Shown one piece after another: positions 17,053-25,358 of a stretch of 64,000 nt of DNA. This DNA comes from JAIBJN01 sp963830885 (GTDB lineage Bacteria > Actinomycetota > Thermoleophilia > Gaiellales > Gaiellaceae): positions 124,001 to 188,000 of the forward strand of contig CAWHOA010000012.1 in NCBI GenBank assembly GCA_963830885.1, in the 5' to 3' direction. The stretch's first letter is position 1; each line of letters starts with the position of its first letter. A program made the position numbers and the translations under genes. The notes beneath the pieces were generated by a model. That model ran no database searches. It was not told where the DNA came from and saw nothing but the letters and a program-made list of their open reading frames with translations.

Positions 17053-17268
17053 ATGGACGCCGCACCGGCTCACGATCTCCACGGCCGGGGCGCTCCCCGG
17101 CTCCTCCGGCACTTCGCCGCCCTCGACCTGCTGACGCGGGACGGTGACGGCCCGTGCGTCCGCGCTCGCCTGGAGCGCGAGCTGGGCGGTGACCTCACGG
17201 GCCTCCTGCTCGATGCGCTCGCCCGTCCCGGGAGCCGCCGGGACAGGTCCTGCCTCAGTCGCGCCTGA
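17053..17268 (+). CDS. Small protein of unknown function
   Basis: 71 residues. The ATG is preceded by a strong AGGAGG 4 nt upstream, which argues for real translation. Composition is Arg/Leu/Asp-rich and helical (APRLLRHFAALDLLTRDG, RLERELGGDLTGLLLDALA), with an Arg-rich tail. Its last 14 nt overlap the convergent membrane-protein gene. No family recognised. Confidence 0.6.
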   Translation: MDAAPAHDLHGRGAPRLLRHFAALDLLTRDGDGPCVRARLERELGGDLTGLLLDALARPGSRRDRSCLSRA

Positions 17269-17455
17269 GTTGGTCTTCGCCGCAGAGGCGGACGAAGAAG
17301 AAGATCAGGACGGCGGCCACCAGGCCGAAGAGGAAGGCGCTACCCCCGCCGGTGCCGATCGCGAGGAGCCCGATCCAGATGTAGGCCCCGAGGACGACCC
17401 CCCAGAGGAGAGCGTGGAAGCCCGGGCCGAAGGCGGGAGGGCGGGGGATCTCCAT
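17255..17455 (-). CDS. Small two-helix membrane protein
   Basis: 66 residues. Starts MEIPRPPAFGPGFHALLWGV, with hydrophobic helices at about 13-32 and 36-56 separated by a Gly-rich GTGGG turn, and a short charged C-terminus (RLCGEDQLRRD). ATG at 17455. Probably a membrane-located accessory protein; nothing more can be said. Confidence 0.6.
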   Translation of the reverse strand: MEIPRPPAFGPGFHALLWGVVLGAYIWIGLLAIGTGGGSAFLFGLVAAVLIFFFVRLCGEDQLRRD

Positions 17456-17755
17456 CGAGGCTGAGTCTAACGCCCGCGGCTCCGGACACGGTCCCGGACC
17501 AAAAAAATTCGCCGAGCCGGTTTCGCTTTCGTCCACCCCTCCGACCAACTTTCGGCTTCCGCCTACGGCCGCCCGGTGGGGCTTCGACCTACTCGCGCTC
17601 CGTGCTCGGCGCAAGCGGGAATCTAGACGGCCCAGGGGGGTGGCGCAAGGGACTCCGGAGACTGTTCCCCGCAAATTGCGGAAACTTCATTTTTCCACAT
17701 TTTCCACAGCCTCCGGGCCGGGCTGTGGGCATCTCTGTGGGACCCCGCTCGGGGC
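17456..17755. other. Intergenic stretch with an inverted repeat
   Basis: No gene seen. Holds CCACAGCC (17704-17711) and GGCTGTGG (17721-17728), an 8-bp stem with a 9-nt loop, flanked on the left by TTTTTCCACATTTTCC. It lies just past the stop of the minus-strand gene at 17756 and might act as its terminator, although no clean U tract follows. Confidence 0.4.
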
Positions 17756-18949
17756 CTAGGAACCGGCCAGCGCCTTCGTCTGGTAGATCCCGTTGGGGTT
17801 CCAGAGGAGGAACCCGCCGGCCTTCGCGTCGCGGGCGGCGAGGATCTGCGCGCTGACGTCCTCGAGCGTGTAGTCGCGGCCGAGGGAGAAGTCCTGGAGC
17901 CAGGGGACGATGACGGTCTCGCGGCCGCGAAGATCCCTGCGGAAGTCGCGGAGCGCCCGCGCCACAGTGACCCCGGGAACCGCGTTCGGGTCGTCGATGG
18001 AGTACTCGCCCGACCCGAAGTGGGAGGGGTAGACCATCGGGTAGATCACGTCGAGATGCTGTGCAAGCTGGCGGGGCCGCTGGCCGATGCCCATGTCGCG
18101 GGTCGCCGTGAGCCCGAAGACGGCGGCGGAGACGCGCGTCCCGAGCGGCTCGAGCCGCGAGCGCGCGTACTCGAGGAAGGCGGCGATGGTCGCGTTCTTC
18201 GATCGCTCCCGTGTTCCCGGAAAGACCGCGGCGGAGATGTCGCCGTCCGTCGGGAAGCGGACGTAGTCGAACATGATCTCGTCGAAGCCCGCCTTGGCAG
18301 CGGCGACGGCGATGTCGACGTTGTACTTCCAGACGCGCTCGTTGTACGGGTTCGTCCAGGCGAGGCCGGCGCTGTTCGTCCAGACGCCTCCGCCGCTGTT
18401 GGCGATGGCGAGCTGGGGCCGGTTCGCGGCCAGAACCGGATCCTCGAACACGACGACGCGGCCGATCAGGTAGACGCCCGCCGCCTCGGCGGCACGCGCG
18501 GCCTCGCGCGGGTTGTAGAAGGGCTGCGCTGCGCCGATTGCACGGGCGAGGGGCGGCGCCAGGCGTTGGAAGGCGACGTCGCCGGTCTCGTCCTTGACGT
18601 CGAGCTCGAGCGCGGTCAGCCCGGAGTCGGTGAGCGCCAGGTACTCGTCCAGCTTCCCCTCGAGGGAGGCGAGCGCTGCGGTGACGTGGACGCCGCGGAT
18701 CTCTTCGGGCAGAGCTGCCGGCTGCGGCGTCTCCGCCGCAGTCGACGTGCCAGGCCCCGGCTGCTGCGAGCCGGCCAGTGGAGCGGTCTGGCCGCCCCAG
18801 CCGTTCAGGAACGTCATCCCGAGCGCCGACGCCGCTGCGGCCAGCGCGACGACGGCGAGCGCGAGGATGCGGCGCAGGCTGCGTCGCTTCCGGTTCTGCC
18901 GCCGTCGTTCGCGAAATTTCTCATTCGGATCGACAGGCTCGAGCAGCAT
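17756..18949 (-). CDS. DUF4015 putative glycoside hydrolase, membrane-anchored
   Basis: 397 residues. Basic N-terminus (RERRRQNRKRRSLRR), one TM/signal anchor at about 27-49, a Pro/Thr/Ala-rich linker, then a TIM-barrel-type DUF4015 domain from about 80 (RGVHVTAALASLEGKLDEYL, LTALELDVKDETGDVAF, FDEIMFDYVRFPTDG, VIYPMVYPSHFG, VIVPWLQDFSLG). Distantly GHL10/GH13-like; probably acts on an extracellular polysaccharide, but activity is not established for the family. ATG 18949 gives a clean anchor; an upstream in-frame start at 19000 adds nothing family-like. Confidence 0.82.
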   Translation of the reverse strand: MLLEPVDPNEKFRERRRQNRKRRSLRRILALAVVALAAAASALGMTFLNGWGGQTAPLAGSQQPGPGTSTAAETPQPAALPEEIRGVHVTAALASLEGKLDEYLALTDSGLTALELDVKDETGDVAFQRLAPPLARAIGAAQPFYNPREAARAAEAAGVYLIGRVVVFEDPVLAANRPQLAIANSGGGVWTNSAGLAWTNPYNERVWKYNVDIAVAAAKAGFDEIMFDYVRFPTDGDISAAVFPGTRERSKNATIAAFLEYARSRLEPLGTRVSAAVFGLTATRDMGIGQRPRQLAQHLDVIYPMVYPSHFGSGEYSIDDPNAVPGVTVARALRDFRRDLRGRETVIVPWLQDFSLGRDYTLEDVSAQILAARDAKAGGFLLWNPNGIYQTKALAGS

Positions 18950-19007
18950 CGTGGTTCGGGCACGGTATTTCCTCCCAGCGCCAGCCGCAAGCCGGACCAC
19001 GGCCGCC

Positions 19008-19034
19008 GCGCAACGGTTTTCGTTGCGCTAGGAT
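19008..19034 (+). promoter_or_regulatory. Palindromic operator and -10 box of the Xre-RES pair
   Basis: Perfect inverted repeat GCGCAACG (19008-19015) / CGTTGCGC (19021-19028) with 5-nt spacer, immediately followed by TAGGAT (19029-19034), which ends 6 nt before ATG 19041. The palindrome would cover the -10/-35 spacer, so binding of the Xre antitoxin there would block transcription. This is the classical autoregulated TA layout. Confidence 0.7.
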
Positions 19035-19040
19035 CGCCGC

Positions 19041-19373
19041 ATGCCGGTCTCGGCCGCGGCCAAGGTGGAGGCTCTCTCGGTGGACTTCGGCTCGCAGCGC
19101 CGTCTCGCAGACGCCCTTGGCGTCAGCCCGGCGCAGGTCAGCCGCTGGACGCGCGGGCAGGGAATCGACCCGGAGAACGCAGAGCGGCTCGACCTCCTCG
19201 AGGTGGCGATGTCCTTCCTGCTGCGCCTGTACGAGCCGGAGACGGCGGAGCGGTGGCTCTTCGGTGCCAACCCGCTGCTCCGCAACCGCCGGCCCATCGA
19301 CCTGATCAGGCTGGGGAGGACCGCGGAGCTCCTCGCCGCGCTGCGCCAGGAGCGCGCCGGCTCGTACGCGTGA
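19041..19373 (+). CDS. Xre/MbcA/ParS-type antitoxin
   Basis: 110 residues. N-terminal Xre-like HTH (SVDFGSQRRLADALGVSPAQ, then VSRWTRGQGIDPENAERLDL), followed by a MbcA/ParS/Xre C-terminal domain (FLLRLYEPETAERWLFGANP, LLRNRRPIDLIRLGR). The C-terminal segment of this family normally plugs the active site of the RES toxin. Overlaps the downstream RES gene by 4 nt (GTGA). Probably represses its own promoter through the palindrome at 19008-19028. Confidence 0.85.
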   Translation: MPVSAAAKVEALSVDFGSQRRLADALGVSPAQVSRWTRGQGIDPENAERLDLLEVAMSFLLRLYEPETAERWLFGANPLLRNRRPIDLIRLGRTAELLAALRQERAGSYA

Positions 19374-19921
19374 TCCTGCATCGCTGCTTTCCCTGGGACG
19401 AGCGGGCCGCACACGCCGCGCCCGGGGGCGCGTTGTGGTTTCCACGGGCCCTCCAGGGCGACGGCAGGCACGACGCGCCCGAGCGGTACGGCTGTGCCTA
19501 CGTCTCGGAGGAGCCGGTAGCGGCCGTCGTGGAGGAGCTGGCGCGCTTCGCGGGCACCGTCCTGGGCGTCTCCGACCTGCGCCGCGGCGGCCTCCCGCTC
19601 GGGCTTGCGGAGATTCGCCTCGCCGAGCCGGCGTTGCTCGTCGACCTGGATTCGCCGCTCGTGCTGGCGGGGGAGGGCCTGCGGCCCTCGCTCGTGGCCA
19701 CCGCAACGAGGTCGCGCACGCAGGCCGACGCGATCGCACTCTACGAGCGCCGCCCTGATGCCGCGGGGATCCGCTGGCCGTCCGCGTTCGAGTCCCAGTG
19801 GGCGAACGTGACGCTCTTCGACCGCGCCGGCGCGGCGCTAAGCTCGCTCGCCACCGTGGCCCGCTGCGGCTGGACGCGACACCCGGGTGGGGGAGGCTGG
19901 TGCCCCTCGCCGACCTCGTGA
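19370..19921 (+). CDS. RES-domain toxin
   Basis: 183 residues. RES fold: ILHRCFPWDERA near the N-terminus (conserved Arg), ALWFPRALQGDGRH in place of the GGRWN region, then ERYGCAYVSEEPVAAVVEEL carrying the Y and E of the family, and FESQWANVTLF towards the end. RES toxins either degrade NAD+ (MbcT-type) or ADP-ribosylate a target (ParT-type); which applies is not visible. GTG start overlaps the antitoxin stop. The first conserved motifs are less canonical than in well-studied members, so loss of activity cannot be ruled out. Confidence 0.78.
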   Translation: MILHRCFPWDERAAHAAPGGALWFPRALQGDGRHDAPERYGCAYVSEEPVAAVVEELARFAGTVLGVSDLRRGGLPLGLAEIRLAEPALLVDLDSPLVLAGEGLRPSLVATATRSRTQADAIALYERRPDAAGIRWPSAFESQWANVTLFDRAGAALSSLATVARCGWTRHPGGGGWCPSPTS

Positions 19922-20759
19922 ACCGGCACGCTTCGCTCGAGCCGACCGAATCGCCCGCTGAACGGCACGGTGGAAACGATGAGCCCCGAGGTGCGAACGG
20001 GCGACGAAAGACCTAGACAAAGAAAGAAAGCGAAGAGAGAGAAGAGAGAGAAAGAGACAGACCACAACAGAATGACTACTACCCCTAGCCCGCTGAAGCA
20101 AGAAAAACAGCAAAACCGAAAAGCGAAAGAACGGTGACCCAACAGGCAACTCCTCGGAAGCGCTCGCTCCGTCGCGAAACAGATTGACAGAACGCCGAGT
20201 TATCGTGCAGCGAGGGAACGGGCCGCACTGTGAGCGACAAAAGGCCAAACGAAGCGAGGATGCGTACTAACCAGTGGAAGCCTGCTCGGGGAGGCCCGAT
20301 GGTGCAGAAAAAGTTCCTCGGCCTCGAAACGAACGGCTGAAACGTGAACGCAGCGCTTCGACTAGAATGACGATAGACGAGCCCGGTAGTCACGAGGGCG
20401 AGCGAGAGCGAAAAAACGAAATGGTTGAGACGGACGACCAACGCGGCTCGCACGGCGGCCTCGGGCTGCTGCATAGCCGGGGCCGATTACGACATCAAGC
20501 ACCCGCTTACCGAGCGCCGACCTCGGCCGCTTCAAGGAGCGGCCCCACAACCCGTGTGGTGAACGGGCCGCACAAGCCTCGCACACGGCTGACTGCTTCT
20601 CCCACCGCGCCGCCTCGAACGCTTGAACGCATCCGCTAGAACGGTTAATCGATCAACGACGGACGACTCGGAGATAGGCCACTCCTAGAGTTGCTTCCGG
20701 TTACGATCTGCGGGTCCATCGGGATGACAACCTCGCCTTAAGCCACCACCCTGGGCGAG
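19922..20759. other. Non-coding, purine-rich stretch
   Basis: No supportable gene. Contains an almost pure A/G run at about 20017-20060 (AAGAGAGAGAAGAGAGAG core), and shorter purine-rich tracts near 20398-20420. These are unusual for the otherwise GC-rich, codon-structured window. Confidence 0.5.
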
Positions 20760-21450
20760 CTCTCAGTTTGGCCCAGCGGGATTTGGGCTTGTAATGACCA
20801 TTCGGAGAAGGGAGCCGTTTCCTTTGAAGCGTTTGATTCCTTGACCTACTAGACACATGAGCGAACCCCAACGGAACGTACCGCTGACAGCCTGCATCCC
20901 GCAGCCGACGAAGAGCTTGGCGGGCTCGCCTGATCGCCGAGGACGAAAGGCGCTGCCGGAACGACTGCTGCCCACCGCCGCACAGACGGGTCGCAATATC
21001 CACGAGTAACTGACAACAAAGAGAGAGGAAGAGAGGCGACAAAGCGGCAAACGCAAGGCACAGGACGGCGCGAGAGAACGACACAACTAGCTCAGGGAGG
21101 TCGACCGTACGGGAGATAAAAGAGCGCGAAATGAATGAATAAGACGACGAAACTGACATCGTCGAAAGGAAGTGATGCCGCATCGCCTTGTCGCCATTCA
21201 ATTCTGGGCTCAGTCCTCGTTGCGACAGCGAGCATCCCCTCATTGAGGGCAATGCCGACAACCAGACCGTCGGGTGCGACTCGCCGAGGACGTCGAGCGC
21301 GAGACCGCCTGTACCGCAACCAACGACGAGACTCTGTCCGCGCTTAGACACCAGCGACGTGAGCAACAGGGATAGCCCAAGGGAAGAAGATCGCTGAAAA
21401 GAAGCTGGACTCATAGACCTCGGCAGCATCCGTTGAGACCTGCCAGCGCT
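20760..21450 (-). pseudogene. Shattered class I SAM-dependent methyltransferase (relic 1)
   Basis: Pieces of one methyltransferase appear in order but in changing frames on the minus strand: DAAEVYESSFFSAIFFPWA (about 21435-21380), VVGCGTGGLALDVLGE (SAM motif I), GLVVGIALNEGMLAVATRTE and RIEWRQGDAASLPFDDVSF (motifs II-III), HFALFYLP, then APFVLGDQ and GEPAKLFVGCGMQAVSGTF towards 20850. At least five frame changes and several stops lie within about 650 bp. The intact enzyme would methylate a small molecule (UbiE/Methyltransf_11 type). Confidence 0.65.
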
Positions 21451-21979
21451 CGGGCTCCATCCTGGGAACGCCCGAGGCGGCTGCAGACCACGCCGCCGCC
21501 GAGGACGCCGCAGCGAAACCGGACGCGACCGAGCGCCGCGCGGAGAGGATCGCCGCCTCGCCGGCGCCTACCCGACGCGCGCTAAGAACGCAGGGCTGGA
21601 AGAGAGACCTAGCCCGCACCTCGGCAAGCGCCACGGCCGCGCGGATGCGCGCTAAACGGCTGCTGTCGTCCGGACGTCGCTCCTAGGAGATGCCGCGTTC
21701 TCGCCGAGAGCGCCATTCACCTCGAACGCGAACTGGAAGAGCGACAGGATAGCTGGGATGCCAGTAGAAGAAAAAAAGACAGAGACGGCGACTGCGCCGA
21801 GAATCGACGCGACCAACGGCGAGAGTTCCGAGGCTCCCACATGGACAGCGCGACGCTCGCCTGTGACGAGGGCGGGCTCCAGCTCGAGCACGGCTGGCCA
21901 GCCTGCCGATGTGCTGGATGACAATGTAGCGGACGGCGCGTCGAACGACCGTGGGCGCACGGCAAGAGCTTCGGGGAGG
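21451..21979. other. No gene recognised
   Basis: Ala-rich open stretches exist on both strands but none shows domain motifs or a ribosome-binding site. AAGAAAAAAAGACAGAGA-type purine tract near 21766. Confidence 0.4.
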
Positions 21980-22190
21980 CTTCGACGAACTGCGCGTAGG
22001 AAGCCTGGGTGTAGCAATCTCCGATCGCAGCGGCTGCATCCACGCCGGTGGCTACCGCTCCACGCTCGACTGCGCGGCCCGCGGCGTCTCCTGAGCCGGC
22101 GCCGACGCCGAGGACGCGCGAGCCGAGCTCGAGACCAGCGGCAACGAGAGACGGGACGATCGCCGGACGCGTGATCGAGCTCCAATGTTC
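21980..22190 (-). pseudogene. Methyltransferase fragment (relic 2)
   Basis: About 65 residues in one minus-strand frame resemble a SAM-binding start: IVPSLVAAGLELGSRVLGVG, then AGSGDAAGRAVERGAVATGV, i.e. motif I (usually VLDVGxGxG) with Gly for Asp. Sequence on both sides loses coherence. Different from relic 1, so it was a second gene or a diverged copy. Confidence 0.45.
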
Positions 22191-22534
22191 CGCCCTCGCG
22201 GCGCTCTCGGTCGCCGCCGTGCGCCCGCTGCGGCTGGACACTGTCCCTTCTAGGCGAGCCCGCTGGTATCGTTTCGACTGCCATGCGACAAGCTGTGAGC
22301 TGATAGCCGAGCGCAACGCTCGAATTGTAGTAGAAGCGCAAGTAAGACTGCAACGGCCCGAGTGCTCGAAGAGAGCTGCGGGCAAGGCGAGCTAGCTCGC
22401 GCCCTCGCCGCTTCGGGCCACGACTAAGAAGACAAAGACACAGACGAGATAGAGAGCGACTTATAACAGACAGTTTCGCTCGGGGAGTTCGTCACCCACA
22501 AGACAAAGACGCCGTGGTGGAAAGCAGCTAGCTG

Positions 22535-22920
22535 CATCACATCCTCGACCTTCCGGAGACGGCTGCGAGAATTGCTCGGCTCCTGAGGCCGGGCGGTCGC
22601 TTCATCCTCGACGAACATGCCTGCGATCGGCTGGACGAGCAGACGGCTCGGTGGTACTTCCTCCACCGGTTGGTGACGCGGACGCACCGGCCTCACTCAA
22701 GGCCGGCCGCGCCGAGTGGGACGCAGACCACGACGACCTGCACGGCTACGTAGAGATGCGCGAGCAGCTCGACCGCCACTACAACGAGCGCTTCTTCGTC
22801 TGGATGCCATACCTCTATGCAGAACTCGCGAACGGGACGAGGAGCAGGAACGTGCTCTGAACGAGGCGGGTGCGATCCAGGCGATGGGCTTTCGCTACGT
22901 CGGCGAGCCGAAAGCACCAA
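22535..22920 (+). pseudogene. Methyltransferase C-terminal fragment (relic 3)
   Basis: Plus strand, three frames in succession: HHILDLPETAARIARLLRPG then GRFILDEHACDRLDEQTARW (post-motif III region), AEWDADHDDLHGYVEMREQL and YNERFFVWMPYLYAELANGT, then EEQERALNEAGAIQAMGFRY. The SAM-binding half is missing or unrecognisable. Opposite strand to relics 1 and 2. Confidence 0.55.
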
Positions 22921-23139
22921 ACTCAAGTCTCAGAGTCCGCATGCTCCCGGCTCGAGAACGCGCGCGGGACCGGATTCTGACGGTCGCACGAGCGGATCGA
23001 GGAGAACTCCGCGACTAAGGATAAGCGCGCACTACTCAAGAGCAACCGCAGCGCGATGAGAGCGCGACCCGTCCGGCGGAATCGCTTGCGGAAGGGCGGC
23101 GGGCCGAACACCTCGAGGCGTGGTACTCGTATCCCGAAG

Positions 23140-23570
23140 ATGACTCGGCGACAGCTCACCTGGGTGATCGCCACTGGACTAATCGCAGTTCTCATCGCTG
23201 GCGCCGTCGATGCCGTCCGCTCCTCCGAGCCAGGCTCCAGCCCGAGCCGAATGGTGACGACCGAGCGGTTGGCAGCGCGAGAGATGACGATTCCCGTGGA
23301 GACGAGGCCGGTGGTGCTTCCTCGCTGCACCGTCCAAAACCTTGGGGTGTCGATCGAGCTGCTGGGAGGAACGGCGACCGTGGTCGTGCGCCACGTTAGG
23401 GGCCGCCCGTGTCACCTGGCTCCTCCCTGCGCGTCCGCCTGGGCGTGACTGATCGCGTGGGCAGGCGAGTGCGCCTGGCCGACGCGTTGGCGCGGGCCTC
23501 CGATCGTCGAGACCGGCGACGAGCTCGGCAGCCGGCGTCTCGAGGTGACGCTCCGGCTCGCCCTGCCGCA
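23140..23570 (+). pseudogene. Frame-disrupted secreted/membrane-anchored protein
   Basis: ATG 23140 opens a protein with an N-terminal membrane anchor (TRRQLTWVIATGLIAVLIAG) and a beta-rich exported part (CTVQNLGVSIELLGGTATVV, VRHVRGRPCHL). The frame stops at 23448, but coherent sequence continues in a second frame (LRVRLGVTDRVGRRVRLADA) and then again in the first (VETGDELGSRRLEVTLRL). Two indels are implied. Family not named. Confidence 0.5.
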
Positions 23571-23576
23571 GACCCG

Positions 23577-24028
23577 CTACGGCGTGCAGCAAGGCGCACG
23601 TTTCTCGCGAAACGCCCGGCACGCACGAGCGAGGATCTCGTCGTCACAAGAGGACGCAGAAGCTCGACGCGATGCCGAGGCCGCAGGAGATACAGCAGGC
23701 ACCCGTATCTCTTCTTGATGGGGGTGTAGACCACGTCGAAGGCGACGAGCCGGAACCCGCCTGGCACTTGCCTGACACGGACGTGATCGAACTGGTTGCA
23801 GCCGCTCACGGCAGTTCTGATCCAGACAACCGAGCCGTCCTTCGAGATGCGATCCAGCGCCCAAGGCGTTCGGTGAAGTTGTGCGAGAAACCCCTCACGT
23901 GCGGGGAGAGAACCCTGTGCGTGCGCGCCCTTGCCCTCCTCCTCCACCCACGAACGGTCGGCGAGCGTGCAGGCGGACACAAGCGCCAAGGCGGATGCGA
24001 TGACCGTCAACAGGACGGGAGACTTCAT
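23577..24028 (-). pseudogene. Putative lipoprotein, frameshifted near its 3' end
   Basis: From ATG 24028: lipoprotein signal with lipobox LVSAC (MKSPVLLTVIASALALVSAC), then an exported domain (RTPWALDRISKDGSVVWIRT, VRQVPGGFRLVAFDVVYT, CLLYLLRPRHRVELL). The natural-looking end CDDEILARACRAFREKRA lies in the next frame, reaching a stop at 23577. Adding one base near 23645 gives 150 residues. Unknown function; exported and probably lipid-anchored. Its 3' end faces the relic at 23140-23570. Confidence 0.55.
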
Positions 24029-24112
24029 CCTTCTCCTCTGACGATACGTCGCGGCAGAACGGCTCCGTCACTGCAGACCCCCCAGCGCGCAGCGCGTCAG
24101 GCCGTGCGCGGC

Positions 24113-24538
24113 CTACCGTGGCCGAGGATCGACTCGTGGCGAGGCGAGCGCCGGATCAGCTGACACCGCAAGAAGAGTGAAGCCTGCGTGCAGGGAGTTC
24201 ACTACCACAGCGTCGCGCCCCAACACACGTGCCTTCTCATGCGACTGTCTCAGCGCTGTCTCGCTCGGATCGCCGTAGATGTGGATCGAGGACAGCGTGA
24301 CGAGCTCGACGAACTGGCGAAAGACCGGCCCCGCCACCTCCATGTGGTATTCGAACGACTCGGAGTCGGGATGCACGTGCACCACGGTCATCCTGGTGCC
24401 ATCGTCGCTGAGGTAAACGTTGTAGGCGACGATCCGGGGCTCGTTCGCCTCGACGAACTCGACCAGCTCCTTCATGGCGTCCTTCAGCTCCTCGAGCGCC
24501 CCCTCGCCGACATCCGAAGTGTCGACATACACGATCAC
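24113..24538 (-). CDS. Hypothetical protein, antibiotic-monooxygenase-like fold suspected
   Basis: 141 residues, soluble. IVYVDTSDVGEGALEELKDAM, then FVEANEPRIVAYNVYLSDDG and MTVVHVHPDSESFEYHMEVA give the alternating helix/strand pattern of dimeric ferredoxin-like (ABM) domains. The last 25 residues (AVSADPALASPRVDPRPR) look like read-through of non-coding DNA, so the gene may once have ended earlier. GTG start at 24538; no clear ribosome-binding site. Function unknown. Confidence 0.6.
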   Translation of the reverse strand: MIVYVDTSDVGEGALEELKDAMKELVEFVEANEPRIVAYNVYLSDDGTRMTVVHVHPDSESFEYHMEVAGPVFRQFVELVTLSSIHIYGDPSETALRQSHEKARVLGRDAVVVNSLHAGFTLLAVSADPALASPRVDPRPR

Positions 24539-24661
24539 ATCCGGAGGAGCATGACACGGCGGGCCTGGCCGAAGCCATCGACCGAGCGAAAACCTTGCAC
24601 CGACGCTACTGGCTGTTCATCATTGCGTGTTTTGGCGAGTTCGACGCGAAACACCGCTGCG

Positions 24662-25057
24662 GTGAGGACGGACTGGGCTTTGGCGGGCACCGGTGTGACT
24701 CTCGGGCTCGCGGCGATGGCAGTCGACCACCTGCTCGGCGATGACCCGGGGCTGGAGGATCCGCCAACCTTCCTCGTCAGCGCGGCGGTCATCCTCGTGA
24801 TCGCCGCGTTGCTCTTCGGCCTCATCGTCCCCCGAGCACGCGATCCACGCCGTGCAGGATTCATCCTCGCGATCGTGAGCGTTCTGAGCCTTGCGCTTGT
24901 TTGGCTGGGCGTGCCCTTCGCAGTCGCCCCCGCGGCGATCGCACTCGGGCTCAGGGGCGATGGGCGCCTTGCCACTGCAGCGATTGTGATCGGCGCCGTC
25001 GTCCTTTTGGTCGCCACGGGCGCGTACATCTACCAAGCAGTCGACAAACTCGGATAG
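24662..25057 (+). CDS. Four-helix membrane protein of unknown function
   Basis: 131 residues from GTG 24662. Hydrophobic helices at about 6-20, 37-57, 66-92 and 100-122, with RARDPRRAG as a positive loop and a short C-terminus AVDKLG. No transporter motif. Start is uncertain because sequence upstream in frame is not convincing and no ribosome-binding site stands out. Confidence 0.55.
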   Translation: MRTDWALAGTGVTLGLAAMAVDHLLGDDPGLEDPPTFLVSAAVILVIAALLFGLIVPRARDPRRAGFILAIVSVLSLALVWLGVPFAVAPAAIALGLRGDGRLATAAIVIGAVVLLVATGAYIYQAVDKLG

Positions 25058-25263
25058 GCCAGCCAACCGACCGCCTCTCTAGTCTTCGAGCCGGCTGTGT
25101 CCTATGGGCGACTCATACCGGATCGCCGCGCTCATCGTCCCTCAGCCCTACCAAGCCGCGAAGGGCGATCCGTGGTAGCCGGAACGTACGGCCTACCAGC
25201 CGATCCCGTGCCGTCACCGAACGCATTTCGCCGGTTATCGTGCGCTGGGAAGCCGCGCGGGGT

Positions 25264-25291
25264 TTGACTTGGCCGCCGCGACGGGTAGGGT
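25264..25291 (+). promoter_or_regulatory. Sigma-70 promoter of the first sigma-factor gene
   Basis: TTGACT (25264-25269), 16-nt spacer, TAGGGT (25286-25291). Start near 25298, about 60 nt before ATG 25359. Best -35/-10 pair seen in the window. Confidence 0.6.
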
Positions 25292-25358
25292 AATCCCGGC
25301 ACGCCTGCCGGCAGCCGGCTTCCCTATCCCTTAGTGACCCAGCTTCCGACATCGCCGA

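Noticed and set aside
17704..17728. Rho-independent terminator of the DUF4015 gene
   Set aside because: Stem is good, but the following minus-strand sequence has no T run; listed only as an intergenic inverted repeat.
20017..20060. CRISPR or microsatellite array
   Set aside because: The purine tract has no regular repeat unit or spacers.
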